In this document: positions 1 to 5,739 of the stretch, in pieces
Layout of the letters: each line of letters opens with the position of its first letter
How positions within the stretch are numbered: the stretch's first letter is position 1
DNA from: an uncultured Clostridia bacterium
GTDB lineage: Bacteria > Bacillota > Clostridia > TANB77 > CAG-508
Assembly: GCA_947629995.1 (NCBI GenBank)
Contig: CANRFX010000050.1
Span: 1-8,416, forward strand
DNA: 8,416 bases
Direction of reading: 5' to 3'
The notes under the pieces: generated by a model
The model's database searches: none
The model's input: the letters and a program-made list of their open reading frames with translations, nothing else
Told to the model about the DNA's origin: nothing
Translations under genes and position numbers: made by a program

Positions 1-132
1 TTAGGATTAAAAGAAGCAAAAGACTTAGTAGATGGAGCACCAAAAACAGTTAAAGAAGGAGTTTCTAAAGAAGAAGCAGAAGACTTAAAAGCTAAATTTG
101 CTGAAGTTGGAGCAGTTGTAGAGTTAAAATAA
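1..132 (+). CDS. rplL: 50S ribosomal protein L7/L12, C-terminal part (5' end outside window)
   Basis: The first 43 codons in frame 1 give the end of the L7/L12 C-terminal domain, the globular part of the ribosomal stalk that recruits translation GTPases. The run GLKEAKDLVDGAPKTVKEG, followed by an acidic and Lys-rich helix and an ending in VVELK, is diagnostic for this domain. The gene starts upstream of the window and ends in TAA at 130-132. An intrinsic terminator follows at once, so the transcription unit (normally rplJ-rplL) appears to end here instead of running into rpoB. Identification is by recognition of the conserved C-terminus and is secure. Confidence 0.96.
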   Translation, partial: LGLKEAKDLVDGAPKTVKEGVSKEEAEDLKAKFAEVGAVVELK

Positions 133-138
133 GATACC

Positions 139-170
139 AAAAAACAAGCCATTTTAGGCTTGTTTTTTTT
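139..170 (+). terminator. Intrinsic terminator after rplL
   Basis: A perfect stem of at least 10 bp (AAAACAAGCC at 141-150 with GGCTTGTTTT at 157-166) encloses a 6-nt loop ATTTTA and runs directly into a T-tract (163-170). It sits 8 nt after the rplL stop, a classical Rho-independent terminator for the ribosomal-protein operon. Confidence 0.93.
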
Positions 171-188
171 GAAAAAAAAGTATATAAT
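160..188 (+). promoter_or_regulatory. Probable sigma-A promoter for gatC
   Basis: A perfect -10 hexamer TATAAT lies at 183-188. A -35-like TTGTTT lies at 160-165, 17 bp upstream, overlapping the right arm of the rplL terminator. Transcription would start near 195, giving a leader of about 28 nt before gatC. The -10 is strong. The -35 matches only in TTG and its position inside the terminator stem makes it less certain. Confidence 0.6.
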
Positions 189-222
189 ATAAAACGAAAT
201 TTGAAAGTAGGAGATGAGATTT

Positions 223-510
223 ATGCAAGTAAGTAAAGAAGAAATTTTACATATTGCAAATCTGGCACATTTAAATATAGAAGAAAATGAAATTGATAAT
301 TATTTATTAAATTTACAAGACATTTTAAACTTTGCAAATATTGTAAACAATGCACCTATAGAAAATTTAGATATAACAATAGGTGCAAACGATGCAAAAA
401 ATGTATTTAGGAAAGATGAAATAAAAATATTTAAAGACAATGAAGCATTACTACAAAATGCCGTAGAAAAAGAGCAAAATATGTTCATGATACCAAAAGT
501 AATTAACTAA
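223..510 (+). CDS. gatC: Aspartyl/glutamyl-tRNA(Asn/Gln) amidotransferase subunit C
   Basis: GatC is the small subunit that wraps around GatA and stabilises its contact with GatB in the tRNA-dependent amidotransferase. That enzyme converts Glu-tRNA(Gln) and Asp-tRNA(Asn) to the amidated forms. The protein is 95 aa, normal for the family. It opens with the typical VSKEEILHIANLAHLNI helix and contains the central LNLQDILNF helix. An ATG at 214 is also in frame, but it directly abuts the Shine-Dalgarno AGGAG (209-213), leaving no spacer. The ATG at 223 has a 9-nt spacer and gives the family-typical N-terminus, so 223 is preferred. gatA follows after 34 nt, as expected for an operon. Confidence 0.95.
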   Translation: MQVSKEEILHIANLAHLNIEENEIDNYLLNLQDILNFANIVNNAPIENLDITIGANDAKNVFRKDEIKIFKDNEALLQNAVEKEQNMFMIPKVIN

Positions 511-544
511 ATAAAAACAAATAAAAAGGAGGAAGGCAAATAAT

Positions 545-2015
545 ATGGACATTACTGAATTAACAGTACATGAATTACAAGAAAAGTTAAAAAATAAGGA
601 ATTAACAATAACAGATATAACAAAAGCATATGTAGATAGAATAAACGAAAAAGAAAAAGATGTGCAAGCATTTGTAACCTTATTAACAGATGAATCAGTA
701 GAGAAAGCAAAAAATATTCAAAAAAAAGTAGAAAATGGAGAAATAAGTGGAAACTTTGCTGGTATTCCAATAGGAATAAAAGATAATCTATGTACCAAAG
801 GAGTAAAAACAACTTGTAGTTCTAAAATGTTAGAAAACTTTGTAGCACCATATTCTGCTACAGTAGTTGAAAAACTTGAAGATGAAAACATTATAAATTT
901 AGGAAAATTAAACATGGATGAATTTGCAATGGGAGGCTCAACAGAATATTCTTATTTCAAAAAAACAAGAAATCCATGGAATTTAAATAAAGTACCAGGA
1001 GGCTCATCAGGTGGCTCTGCTGCAGCAGTAGCAAGCAATATGGTGCCATGGGCACTTCGGCTCAGACACAGGGGGATCTATAAGACAACCATCTAGTTTT
1101 TGTGGAGTAGTAGGATTAAAACCAACTTATGGGCTAATTTCAAGATATGGATTAGTAGCATTTGCATCATCATTAGACCAAATAGGACCTATTACAAAAG
1201 ATGTGCAGGATTGTGCAATGTTATTAAATCTAATTGCAGGACATGATGAGAAAGACACTACATCAGTAGATAGACCTAAAATAGATTATACAAAGGCGTT
1301 AAAAAATGATGTAAAAGGATTAAAAATAGGCGTACCAAAAGAATTTTTTGGAGAAGGTATTAATCAAGAGGTAAAAGAAGCATTAGAGAAATCAATAGAA
1401 GTTTATAAAAATTTGGGAGCAAAAATTGAAGAATTTTCACTAGATGTTGCAAATTATGCTCTAGCAACTTATTATATAATTGCTTGTGCAGAAGCAAGTT
1501 CAAACTTAGGTAGATTTGATGGAATAAGATATACATATAGAACGCCTGAGTTCAAAAATTTAAAAGAACTATATAAAAAATCAAGAAGTGAAGGATTTGG
1601 AGATGAAGTAAAAAGAAGAATTATTCTTGGAACTTACGTACTATCTTCTGGATATTATGATGCATATTACAAAAAAGCGCAACAAGTAAGAACATTAGTT
1701 ATGAATGAATTTAATAAAGGATTTGAAAATTATGATATTATATTAACTCCAACCTCACCAACAGTAGCTTTTGATATTGGTTCAAAATCAAATAATCCCT
1801 TAGAGATGTATTTGGCAGATATTTGCACTGTTTCTGTTAACATTGCAGGACTTCCAGGGATTTCTATTCCATGTGGTGTAGATAAAGAAGGAATGCCTAT
1901 TGGAATGCAGTTAATCGGAAATAAATTTTGCGAAGAAATAATCTTAAATGCAGCTTATACATTTGAACAAGCAGTAAAATTTAGAGAAAATCATAAACCA
2001 GAATTTAAAAAATAA
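545..2015 (+). CDS. gatA: Aspartyl/glutamyl-tRNA amidotransferase subunit A, read through a +1 frame break
   Basis: GatA is the amidase subunit. It hydrolyses glutamine and supplies ammonia to GatB. The zero frame runs from ATG 545 (SD AGGAGG at 527-532) to Leu171 (CTT, 1055-1057), then would continue CGG CTC and stop at TAG 1094-1096. Skipping C1058 restores the family sequence at GGC 1059 through TAA 2013-2015. The joined protein is 489 aa, close to the usual ~485. The amidase-signature triad falls exactly at the positions known for S. aureus GatA: Lys79 (GIKDN), Ser154 (PGGSSGGS) and, after the break, Ser178 (GSDTGGS). Later hallmarks ILTPTSPT and GLPGISIPCG are intact. The downstream half has no ribosome binding site, so it is unlikely to be a separate gene. 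A shift or a disrupting indel is certain. Whether the ribosome recodes it is inference. Confidence 0.9.
1055..1061 (+). other. Putative +1 recoding site in gatA (CTT C GGC)
   Basis: The zero frame reads GCA CTT CGG CTC. The product frame is GCA CTT (C) GGC TCA GAC ACA GGG GGA, which encodes the GSDTGGS nucleophile loop. The extra base is a lone C between TT and GG, not part of a homopolymer. The layout, a CTT P-site codon followed by a hard-to-decode triplet and then C, resembles the CTT TGA C slip site of prfB, with CGG in place of the stop. I see no Shine-Dalgarno-like stimulator 3-6 nt upstream; the nearest AGGAGG lies about 50 nt away. The frame break is directly visible. Its programmed nature is inference. 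Confidence 0.6.
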
Positions 2016-2029
2016 TAAATAATATAATA

Positions 2030-2049
2030 TAGTGTAAGATAGTGTAAGA
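2030..2049 (+). repeat. 10-bp tandem duplication before the GH3 gene
   Basis: The unit TAGTGTAAGA occurs twice in direct tandem between the gatA stop and the GH3 start. The second copy runs into AGAGGTG, the ribosome binding site of the GH3 gene. A TATAAT sequence at 2023-2028 lies just upstream, but no convincing -35 box is present, so an internal promoter is only possible. Confidence 0.6.
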
Positions 2050-2058
2050 GGTGTTAGT

Positions 2059-3327
2059 ATGGGAAAACATGAAGCAAAATCAAAAACATTGAATAAATCT
2101 TTACTTGTTGTATTATTGCTATTAATAGTTACCGCAGGAATATTATTTTCTGATGATTTATTTAGTATCAACAAAAATCAAGAAAATGGGATAGCAAATA
2201 GTACCGCTAAAACAGAAGATAAAATAGAAGAAAATACTGCAGTAACAGAAAATAATATAGCAAATGAAAATACAGTGTTTCCAGCAACAACAACTACCAC
2301 TACAGATAATGGAATATTTGCAAAATATTATGAAGAAGCTGAAAACTTATTAAAAAATATGACATTAGAAGAAAAAGTAGGCCAAATGTTTTTAGCAAGA
2401 TATCCAGAAGAAGGAGTCCTTGATGAAATAAAAACTCAAAATCCAGGTGGTTATATACTATTTAGCAGAGATTTTGATAATAAAACAAAAGAATCAATGA
2501 TTGAAGAATTAAATAATTGTCAAACAAATAGTAAAATTAAATTAGCATTAGGAGTAGATGAAGAAGGCGGAACAGTAGTAAGGGTAAGTAACCATACAGC
2601 ATTTAGATCTACAAAATTCCTGTCACCACAAAGTTTGTGGCAACAAGGTCAACTACCACTAATATTACAAGATTCAAAAGAAAAATCACAACTATTAAAA
2701 AGCATAGGGCTTAATATGAATTTAACACCAGTAGCAGATGTTCCAACTTCTAGTTCAGACTTTATCTATAAAAGATCTTATGGAAGAGGAGCAGAAAAAA
2801 CAGCAATATATGTATCAGAGTTAATAAAAACGATGAACCAATCAGGAATGATTTCAACAATGAAACATTTTCCAGGTTATGGGAATAATGTTGACACACA
2901 TACTGGAATAGCAATAGATGAAAGACCTTATTCAACTTTTGAAACTTCTGACTTTTTACCATTTAAATCAGGAATAGAAGCAGGAGGACCAACCATACTA
3001 GTTAGCCATAATATAGTAAAATGCATGGATGAAAATAAACCTGCTTCTTTATCTGAAAAAGTACATGAAATTTTAAGAAAAGACTTAGGATTTACAGGAA
3101 TTATTATGACAGACGATTTAGCAATGGATGCTGTTAAAAGTTATGTAGAAAATGGAGAAGCAGCTGTACAAGCGGTTTTAGCTGGAAATGACATGATTAT
3201 ATCATCAGACTTTGCAAAACAAAAACAAGAAGTAATAACAGCAGTAAAAAATGGAAAAATTTCAGAAGATATAATAAATAAAGCTGTAAAAAGAATTTTA
3301 GCATGGAAATATGCTTATATAAAATAG
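2059..3327 (+). CDS. Membrane-anchored glycoside hydrolase family 3 protein, NagZ-like (beta-N-acetylhexosaminidase type)
   Basis: The 422-aa protein has a basic N-terminus and one hydrophobic segment at residues 14-30 with no lipobox Cys. A low-complexity Asn/Glu/Thr linker follows (about 36-84, ending in a Thr run), then a single GH3 barrel domain (about 90-422). NagZ-type hallmarks are clear: LEEKVGQMF near 103, GVDEEGG at 165-171, KHFPGYG at 269-275, the Asp-Thr-His acid/base dyad (D279, H281), and the nucleophile region MTDDLAM with D352. Family knowledge predicts release of terminal GlcNAc from muropeptides or other glycans, here outside the membrane. The start at 2059 has AGAGGTG at 2047-2053. 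The gene lies 43 nt after gatA and ends 96 nt before gatB, so it interrupts gatCAB. Its TAG stop lies inside the inverted repeat that follows. The exact substrate is not shown by the sequence. Confidence 0.9.
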   Translation: MGKHEAKSKTLNKSLLVVLLLLIVTAGILFSDDLFSINKNQENGIANSTAKTEDKIEENTAVTENNIANENTVFPATTTTTTDNGIFAKYYEEAENLLKNMTLEEKVGQMFLARYPEEGVLDEIKTQNPGGYILFSRDFDNKTKESMIEELNNCQTNSKIKLALGVDEEGGTVVRVSNHTAFRSTKFLSPQSLWQQGQLPLILQDSKEKSQLLKSIGLNMNLTPVADVPTSSSDFIYKRSYGRGAEKTAIYVSELIKTMNQSGMISTMKHFPGYGNNVDTHTGIAIDERPYSTFETSDFLPFKSGIEAGGPTILVSHNIVKCMDENKPASLSEKVHEILRKDLGFTGIIMTDDLAMDAVKSYVENGEAAVQAVLAGNDMIISSDFAKQKQEVITAVKNGKISEDIINKAVKRILAWKYAYIK

Positions 3328-3410
3328 GTGTTTTTTGGGACGGGGTCAAAAAACACCCAAAATAAAAAATAACGAAAGGTGTTTTTTGACCCCGTCCCAA
3401 AAAACACCTA
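3325..3410. repeat. Inverted-repeat element between the GH3 gene and gatB (REPIN-like), 33-bp perfect stem
   Basis: Arms 3325-3357 and 3378-3410 are perfectly complementary over 33 bp, with a 20-nt A-rich spacer. Each arm is itself a hairpin: GGTGTTTTTTG pairs with CAAAAAACACC around a GC-rich loop that contains GGGACGGGG (left) or its complement (right). The element therefore looks like two small palindromes in inverted orientation. It begins at the TAG stop of the GH3 gene and ends against the gatB Shine-Dalgarno. It shares core and architecture with the element after gatB. Repeats with a GGGACGG / CCGTCCC core near genes suggest REP-type sequences mobilised by Y1 (RAYT/IS200-like) transposases. 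That assignment is inference, as no transposase is in the window. Confidence 0.85.
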
Positions 3411-3416
3411 AGGAGG
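3410..3416 (+). promoter_or_regulatory. gatB ribosome binding site abutting the inverted repeat
   Basis: AAGGAGG lies 7 nt upstream of the gatB ATG at 3424, a near-ideal Shine-Dalgarno. Its first base is also the last base of the 33-bp stem of the preceding inverted repeat. If transcription enters from the GH3 gene, a very stable hairpin would sit immediately 5' of this site. It could limit or insulate gatB expression. Confidence 0.85.
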
Positions 3417-3423
3417 AAACTAA

Positions 3424-4863
3424 ATGTCAAGAGAAAACTATGAAAAAATAATAGGGTTAGAAGTACATAGTGAACTTTCAACTAAAACAAAAATATTTTG
3501 TTCTTGTCCAACAGAATTTGGAGCAGCACCTAATACTCACACTTGTCCTATTTGTATGGGAATGCCAGGAACATTGCCAGTACTTAATGAAAAGGTTGTT
3601 GAATATGCAGTAAAGGCAGGACTTGCAACTAATTGTGAAATTGCAAGAGATAGTAAAAATGACAGGAAAAATTATTTTTATCCAGATCTTCCAAAAGCTT
3701 ATCAAATATCACAATATGATAAACCTTTGTGCGAACATGGATATGTGGAAATTGAGACAGAAGAAGGAAAAAAGAAAATTAGATTAACTAGAATTCATAT
3801 TGAAGAAGATGCAGGAAAATTAAACCATGATGAATTTGGTGGTGGAAGCCTAGTAGACTTAAATAGAGCAGGCGTACCTTTAATTGAAATCGTATCAGAA
3901 CCAGATCTTCGCAGCAGTGAGGAAGTAGAAAAATATTTAAAAAAATTAAAATCTATTTTAGAATATATTGAAGTATCAGACTGTAAAATGCAAGAGGGAT
4001 CTTTTAGAGCGGATGTAAATGTTTCTGTTCGAAAAAAAGGAGAAACAAAACTTGGAACTCGTACAGAAATGAAAAATATGAATTCATTTAGAAGTATTAC
4101 AAGAGCAATTGAATATGAAGTAGATAGGCAAATTGATATTCTAGAAGATGGAGGAACAATTGAACAGGAAACATTAAGATGGGATGACGTATCTGGAAAG
4201 ACATTTTCTATGAGAGACAAAGAAGATGCACAAGATTATAGGTATTTTCCAGATCCAGATTTAGTTGCAATTAATTTATCAGAAGAATATATTGAGAATA
4301 TAAAAAATAATTTACCAGAATTACCAGAAAGTAGGAAGCAAAGATATTTGGAGGAATATAAATTATCAGAAAAAGATGCCAATATTATAACTTCATCTAA
4401 ATATTTATCAGACTTATTTGAAGAAGCAAGTAAAATATGTAATAATCCAAAAGCGGTAAATAATTGGATTATATCTGATATATCAAGAATCTTAAATGAA
4501 ACAGAAATGGAGCCAATCGAAATACCATTTGATAGTAAACAATTAGGCAAATTAGTTGTTTTAATTGATAATGGAACTATTAGTTCAAGTATTGGAAAAA
4601 AAGTTTTAACAGAATTATTTGAAAATCCAAGAGATCCAGAAGAAATTATAAAAGAAAAAGGATGGATACAAATATCAGATGAAGGAGCAATTAAAGAAAT
4701 AGTACTAAAAATTTTAGAAACAAACCCTCAATCAATAGCAGATTATAAAGGTGGAAAAGATAAAGCATTGGGATTTTTAGTAGGTCAAGCAATGAAAGAA
4801 ACAAAGGGAAAAGCAAATCCTCAAATGCTAAATAAAATGTTCTTAGAAGAATTAAATAAATAA
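3424..4863 (+). CDS. gatB: Aspartyl/glutamyl-tRNA(Asn/Gln) amidotransferase subunit B
   Basis: GatB binds the mischarged tRNA, activates its side-chain carboxylate with ATP and transfers ammonia delivered from GatA. The 479-aa protein has the family length (~476). The cradle domain begins with IIGLEVHSEL. The zinc-site cysteines C26, C28, C41 and C44 (FCSCP ... CPICMGMPG) are all present. Further conserved blocks include RKNYFYPDLPKAYQISQYD, HIEEDAGK, DLNRAGVPLIEIVSEPD, EGSFRADVNVS and YRYFPDPDL. The C-terminal tail is a YqeY-like helical domain ending in KGKANPQMLNKMFLEELN. The reading frame is unbroken, unlike gatA. The gene is separated from gatA by the GH3 gene and ends at the start of the second inverted repeat. 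Confidence 0.97.
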   Translation: MSRENYEKIIGLEVHSELSTKTKIFCSCPTEFGAAPNTHTCPICMGMPGTLPVLNEKVVEYAVKAGLATNCEIARDSKNDRKNYFYPDLPKAYQISQYDKPLCEHGYVEIETEEGKKKIRLTRIHIEEDAGKLNHDEFGGGSLVDLNRAGVPLIEIVSEPDLRSSEEVEKYLKKLKSILEYIEVSDCKMQEGSFRADVNVSVRKKGETKLGTRTEMKNMNSFRSITRAIEYEVDRQIDILEDGGTIEQETLRWDDVSGKTFSMRDKEDAQDYRYFPDPDLVAINLSEEYIENIKNNLPELPESRKQRYLEEYKLSEKDANIITSSKYLSDLFEEASKICNNPKAVNNWIISDISRILNETEMEPIEIPFDSKQLGKLVVLIDNGTISSSIGKKVLTELFENPRDPEEIIKEKGWIQISDEGAIKEIVLKILETNPQSIADYKGGKDKALGFLVGQAMKETKGKANPQMLNKMFLEELNK

Positions 4864-4927
4864 AATTGTCGTTGGGGACGGAGCATTCTGACAATTGTCA
4901 AAATGCTCCGTCCCCAACGACAATTTT
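4862..4927. repeat. Inverted-repeat element between gatB and a convergent gene (REPIN-like), probable bidirectional terminator
   Basis: Arms 4862-4887 and 4902-4927 form a perfect 26-bp stem. After one C/A mismatch the centre continues as the perfect 12-bp palindrome TGACAATTGTCA (4889-4900). Each half can also fold alone: AATTGTC and GACAATT enclose a loop containing GGGGACGG. This is the same nested plan and GGGACGG core as the element at 3325-3410, although the outer stems differ in sequence. It fills the whole gap between gatB and the convergent small gene and overlaps both TAA stop codons, so it probably ends transcription in both directions. The stem is directly visible. Its origin as a mobile REP-type sequence is inference. 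Confidence 0.85.
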
Positions 4928-5178
4928 TAAATAGCCTGATTTTTTATTCCATCAACTACTAAACCACAAACAATAAACTCAATACTAAAAATAATACTAA
5001 GCCTAAATAGAGAAATACCTATGTAAAACAAAAAAGGAGATAAAGTTGATAAATTATATGTAGCTAAAATAAAAACAGACAAAATGCAAATTACAAAGCA
5101 AAATTTCAAACCATTTTTCATAATTTTAAAAGTTAATTTATCAAGTCCTTTAAAAATATTAATAAATTTTTTAAACAT
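4927..5178 (-). CDS. Small integral membrane protein of unknown function
   Basis: The 83-aa product has an amphipathic, Lys-rich N-terminal helix (MFKKFINIFKGLDKLTFKIMKNG) and two hydrophobic segments at about residues 24-44 and 48-73. They are separated by a short Ser/Pro turn (LSTLSPF). A promoter-like TTGCTT-17-TATGAT lies upstream. The ribosome binding site is weak (GGTGA about 4 nt before the ATG). The gene is convergent to gatB and sits downstream of rpsT but behind the rpsT terminator. I do not assign a function. The composition, promoter and clean fit between terminators argue that it is real, although no known domain is recognisable. Confidence 0.7.
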   Translation of the reverse strand: MFKKFINIFKGLDKLTFKIMKNGLKFCFVICILSVFILATYNLSTLSPFLFYIGISLFRLSIIFSIEFIVCGLVVDGIKNQAI

Positions 5179-5201
5179 AAAATCACCATCTTCATATATT
5201 A

Positions 5202-5230
5202 ATCATAACATTTTAAAAAAGTAAAAGCAA
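5202..5230 (-). promoter_or_regulatory. Probable promoter of the small membrane-protein gene
   Basis: On the minus strand, TTGCTT (5230-5225) is followed after exactly 17 bp by TATGAT (5207-5202), 24 nt before the start codon. Each hexamer differs from consensus at one or two positions. It lies downstream of the rpsT terminator, which supports independent transcription. Confidence 0.6.
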
Positions 5231-5250
5231 TGGAAATGATTAGCATTAGA

Positions 5251-5291
5251 ATAAAAATAAAAAGTTCACGATTATATTTTTGTGAACTTTT
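5251..5291 (-). terminator. Intrinsic terminator of rpsT
   Basis: Read on the minus strand, AAAAGTTCAC and GTGAACTTTT form a perfect 10-bp stem (5291-5282 with 5269-5260) around a 12-nt AT-rich loop. A T-rich tail (5259-5251) follows. It lies 33 nt past the rpsT stop codon, so rpsT is probably monocistronic. Confidence 0.88.
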
Positions 5292-5324
5292 AATAAAAAC
5301 TATGCATAATCTTTATTTTTGTGT

Positions 5325-5591
5325 TTAAGCCATAGCTGCATTTAATTTCTTTGATAAATTAGATTTCTTTCTAGCTGCTGTGTTCTTAACAATAACACCT
5401 TTTGTACATGCTTGATCAATTTTTTTAGTTGCTTCAGAAAGAAGAACTTTAGCTTCTTCAATTTTTCCAGCTTGAACAGCTTCTTCAAATTTTTTAACAG
5501 CTGATTTATATCCAGATTTTATCATATTATTTCTTAAAGTTTTCTTTTCAATAATTTGAACTCTTTTTTTAGCTGATTTAATATTTGGCAT
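5325..5591 (-). CDS. rpsT: 30S ribosomal protein S20
   Basis: S20 is a helical protein that binds the body of 16S rRNA early in 30S assembly. The 88-aa product matches the family in length and pattern: MPNIKSAKKRV at the start, LRNNMIKSGYKSAVKKFEEAV in the middle, and the terminal KGVIVKNTAARKKSNLSKKLN segment. A strong Shine-Dalgarno AGGAGGTG (5608-5601) lies 9 nt before the ATG. The gene stands alone on the minus strand, divergent from rpiB, with its own terminator downstream. Its stand-alone arrangement is usual for rpsT. Confidence 0.97.
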   Translation of the reverse strand: MPNIKSAKKRVQIIEKKTLRNNMIKSGYKSAVKKFEEAVQAGKIEEAKVLLSEATKKIDQACTKGVIVKNTAARKKSNLSKKLNAAMA

Positions 5592-5686
5592 TTTTTATAG
5601 CACCTCCTCTTAGTCTATATTACACTATAACATATGCTATTTTACCATATTTTTTCAGAAAAAGCAAGTAAAATTCAAAATAATTA

Positions 5687-5715
5687 TTGTAATAGAAAAT
5701 AATTTATGATATATT
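5687..5715 (+). promoter_or_regulatory. Probable promoter of rpiB-tagO
   Basis: TTGTAA (5687-5692) and TATATT (5710-5715) are 17 bp apart in the rpsT-rpiB divergent gap. Transcription would start near 5722, at or next to the upstream in-frame ATG, which therefore could not serve as start codon. This supports translation from the ATG at 5740. The rest of the 5592-5739 gap is AT-rich and shows no further structure that I can support. Confidence 0.55.
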
Positions 5716-5739
5716 GTAGGCATGAAGGGAAGTGTTAAA

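Noticed and set aside
133..213. A T-box or other riboswitch leader before gatC
   Set aside because: The leader after the likely transcription start is only about 28 nt, too short for a T-box, and no conserved element is visible.
214..222. The ATG at 214 as gatC start
   Set aside because: It directly abuts the AGGAG Shine-Dalgarno with no spacer. ATG 223 has a 9-nt spacer and the family-typical beginning.
1203..2015. The downstream half of gatA as an independent gene from GTG 1203
   Set aside because: No ribosome binding site precedes it, it would lack the nucleophile loop, and its frame continues upstream to 1059 with perfect GatA sequence. It is the +1-frame remainder of gatA.
2000..2028. 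A promoter before the GH3 gene based on TATAAT at 2023-2028
   Set aside because: No -35-like hexamer is found at 16-18 bp upstream, and TATAAT is frequent by chance in such AT-rich DNA. It is mentioned only under the tandem repeat.
3325..4927. The repeated GGGACGG palindromes as a CRISPR array or insertion-sequence ends
   Set aside because: There are only two units about 1.5 kb apart with different stems and no spacers of regular length. The sequence between them is intact gatB, not a transposase.
5611..5670. An rpsT promoter on the minus strand
   Set aside because: Several -10-like sequences (TATAGT, TATGTT) are present but none has an acceptable -35 at the right distance, so no specific site could be supported.
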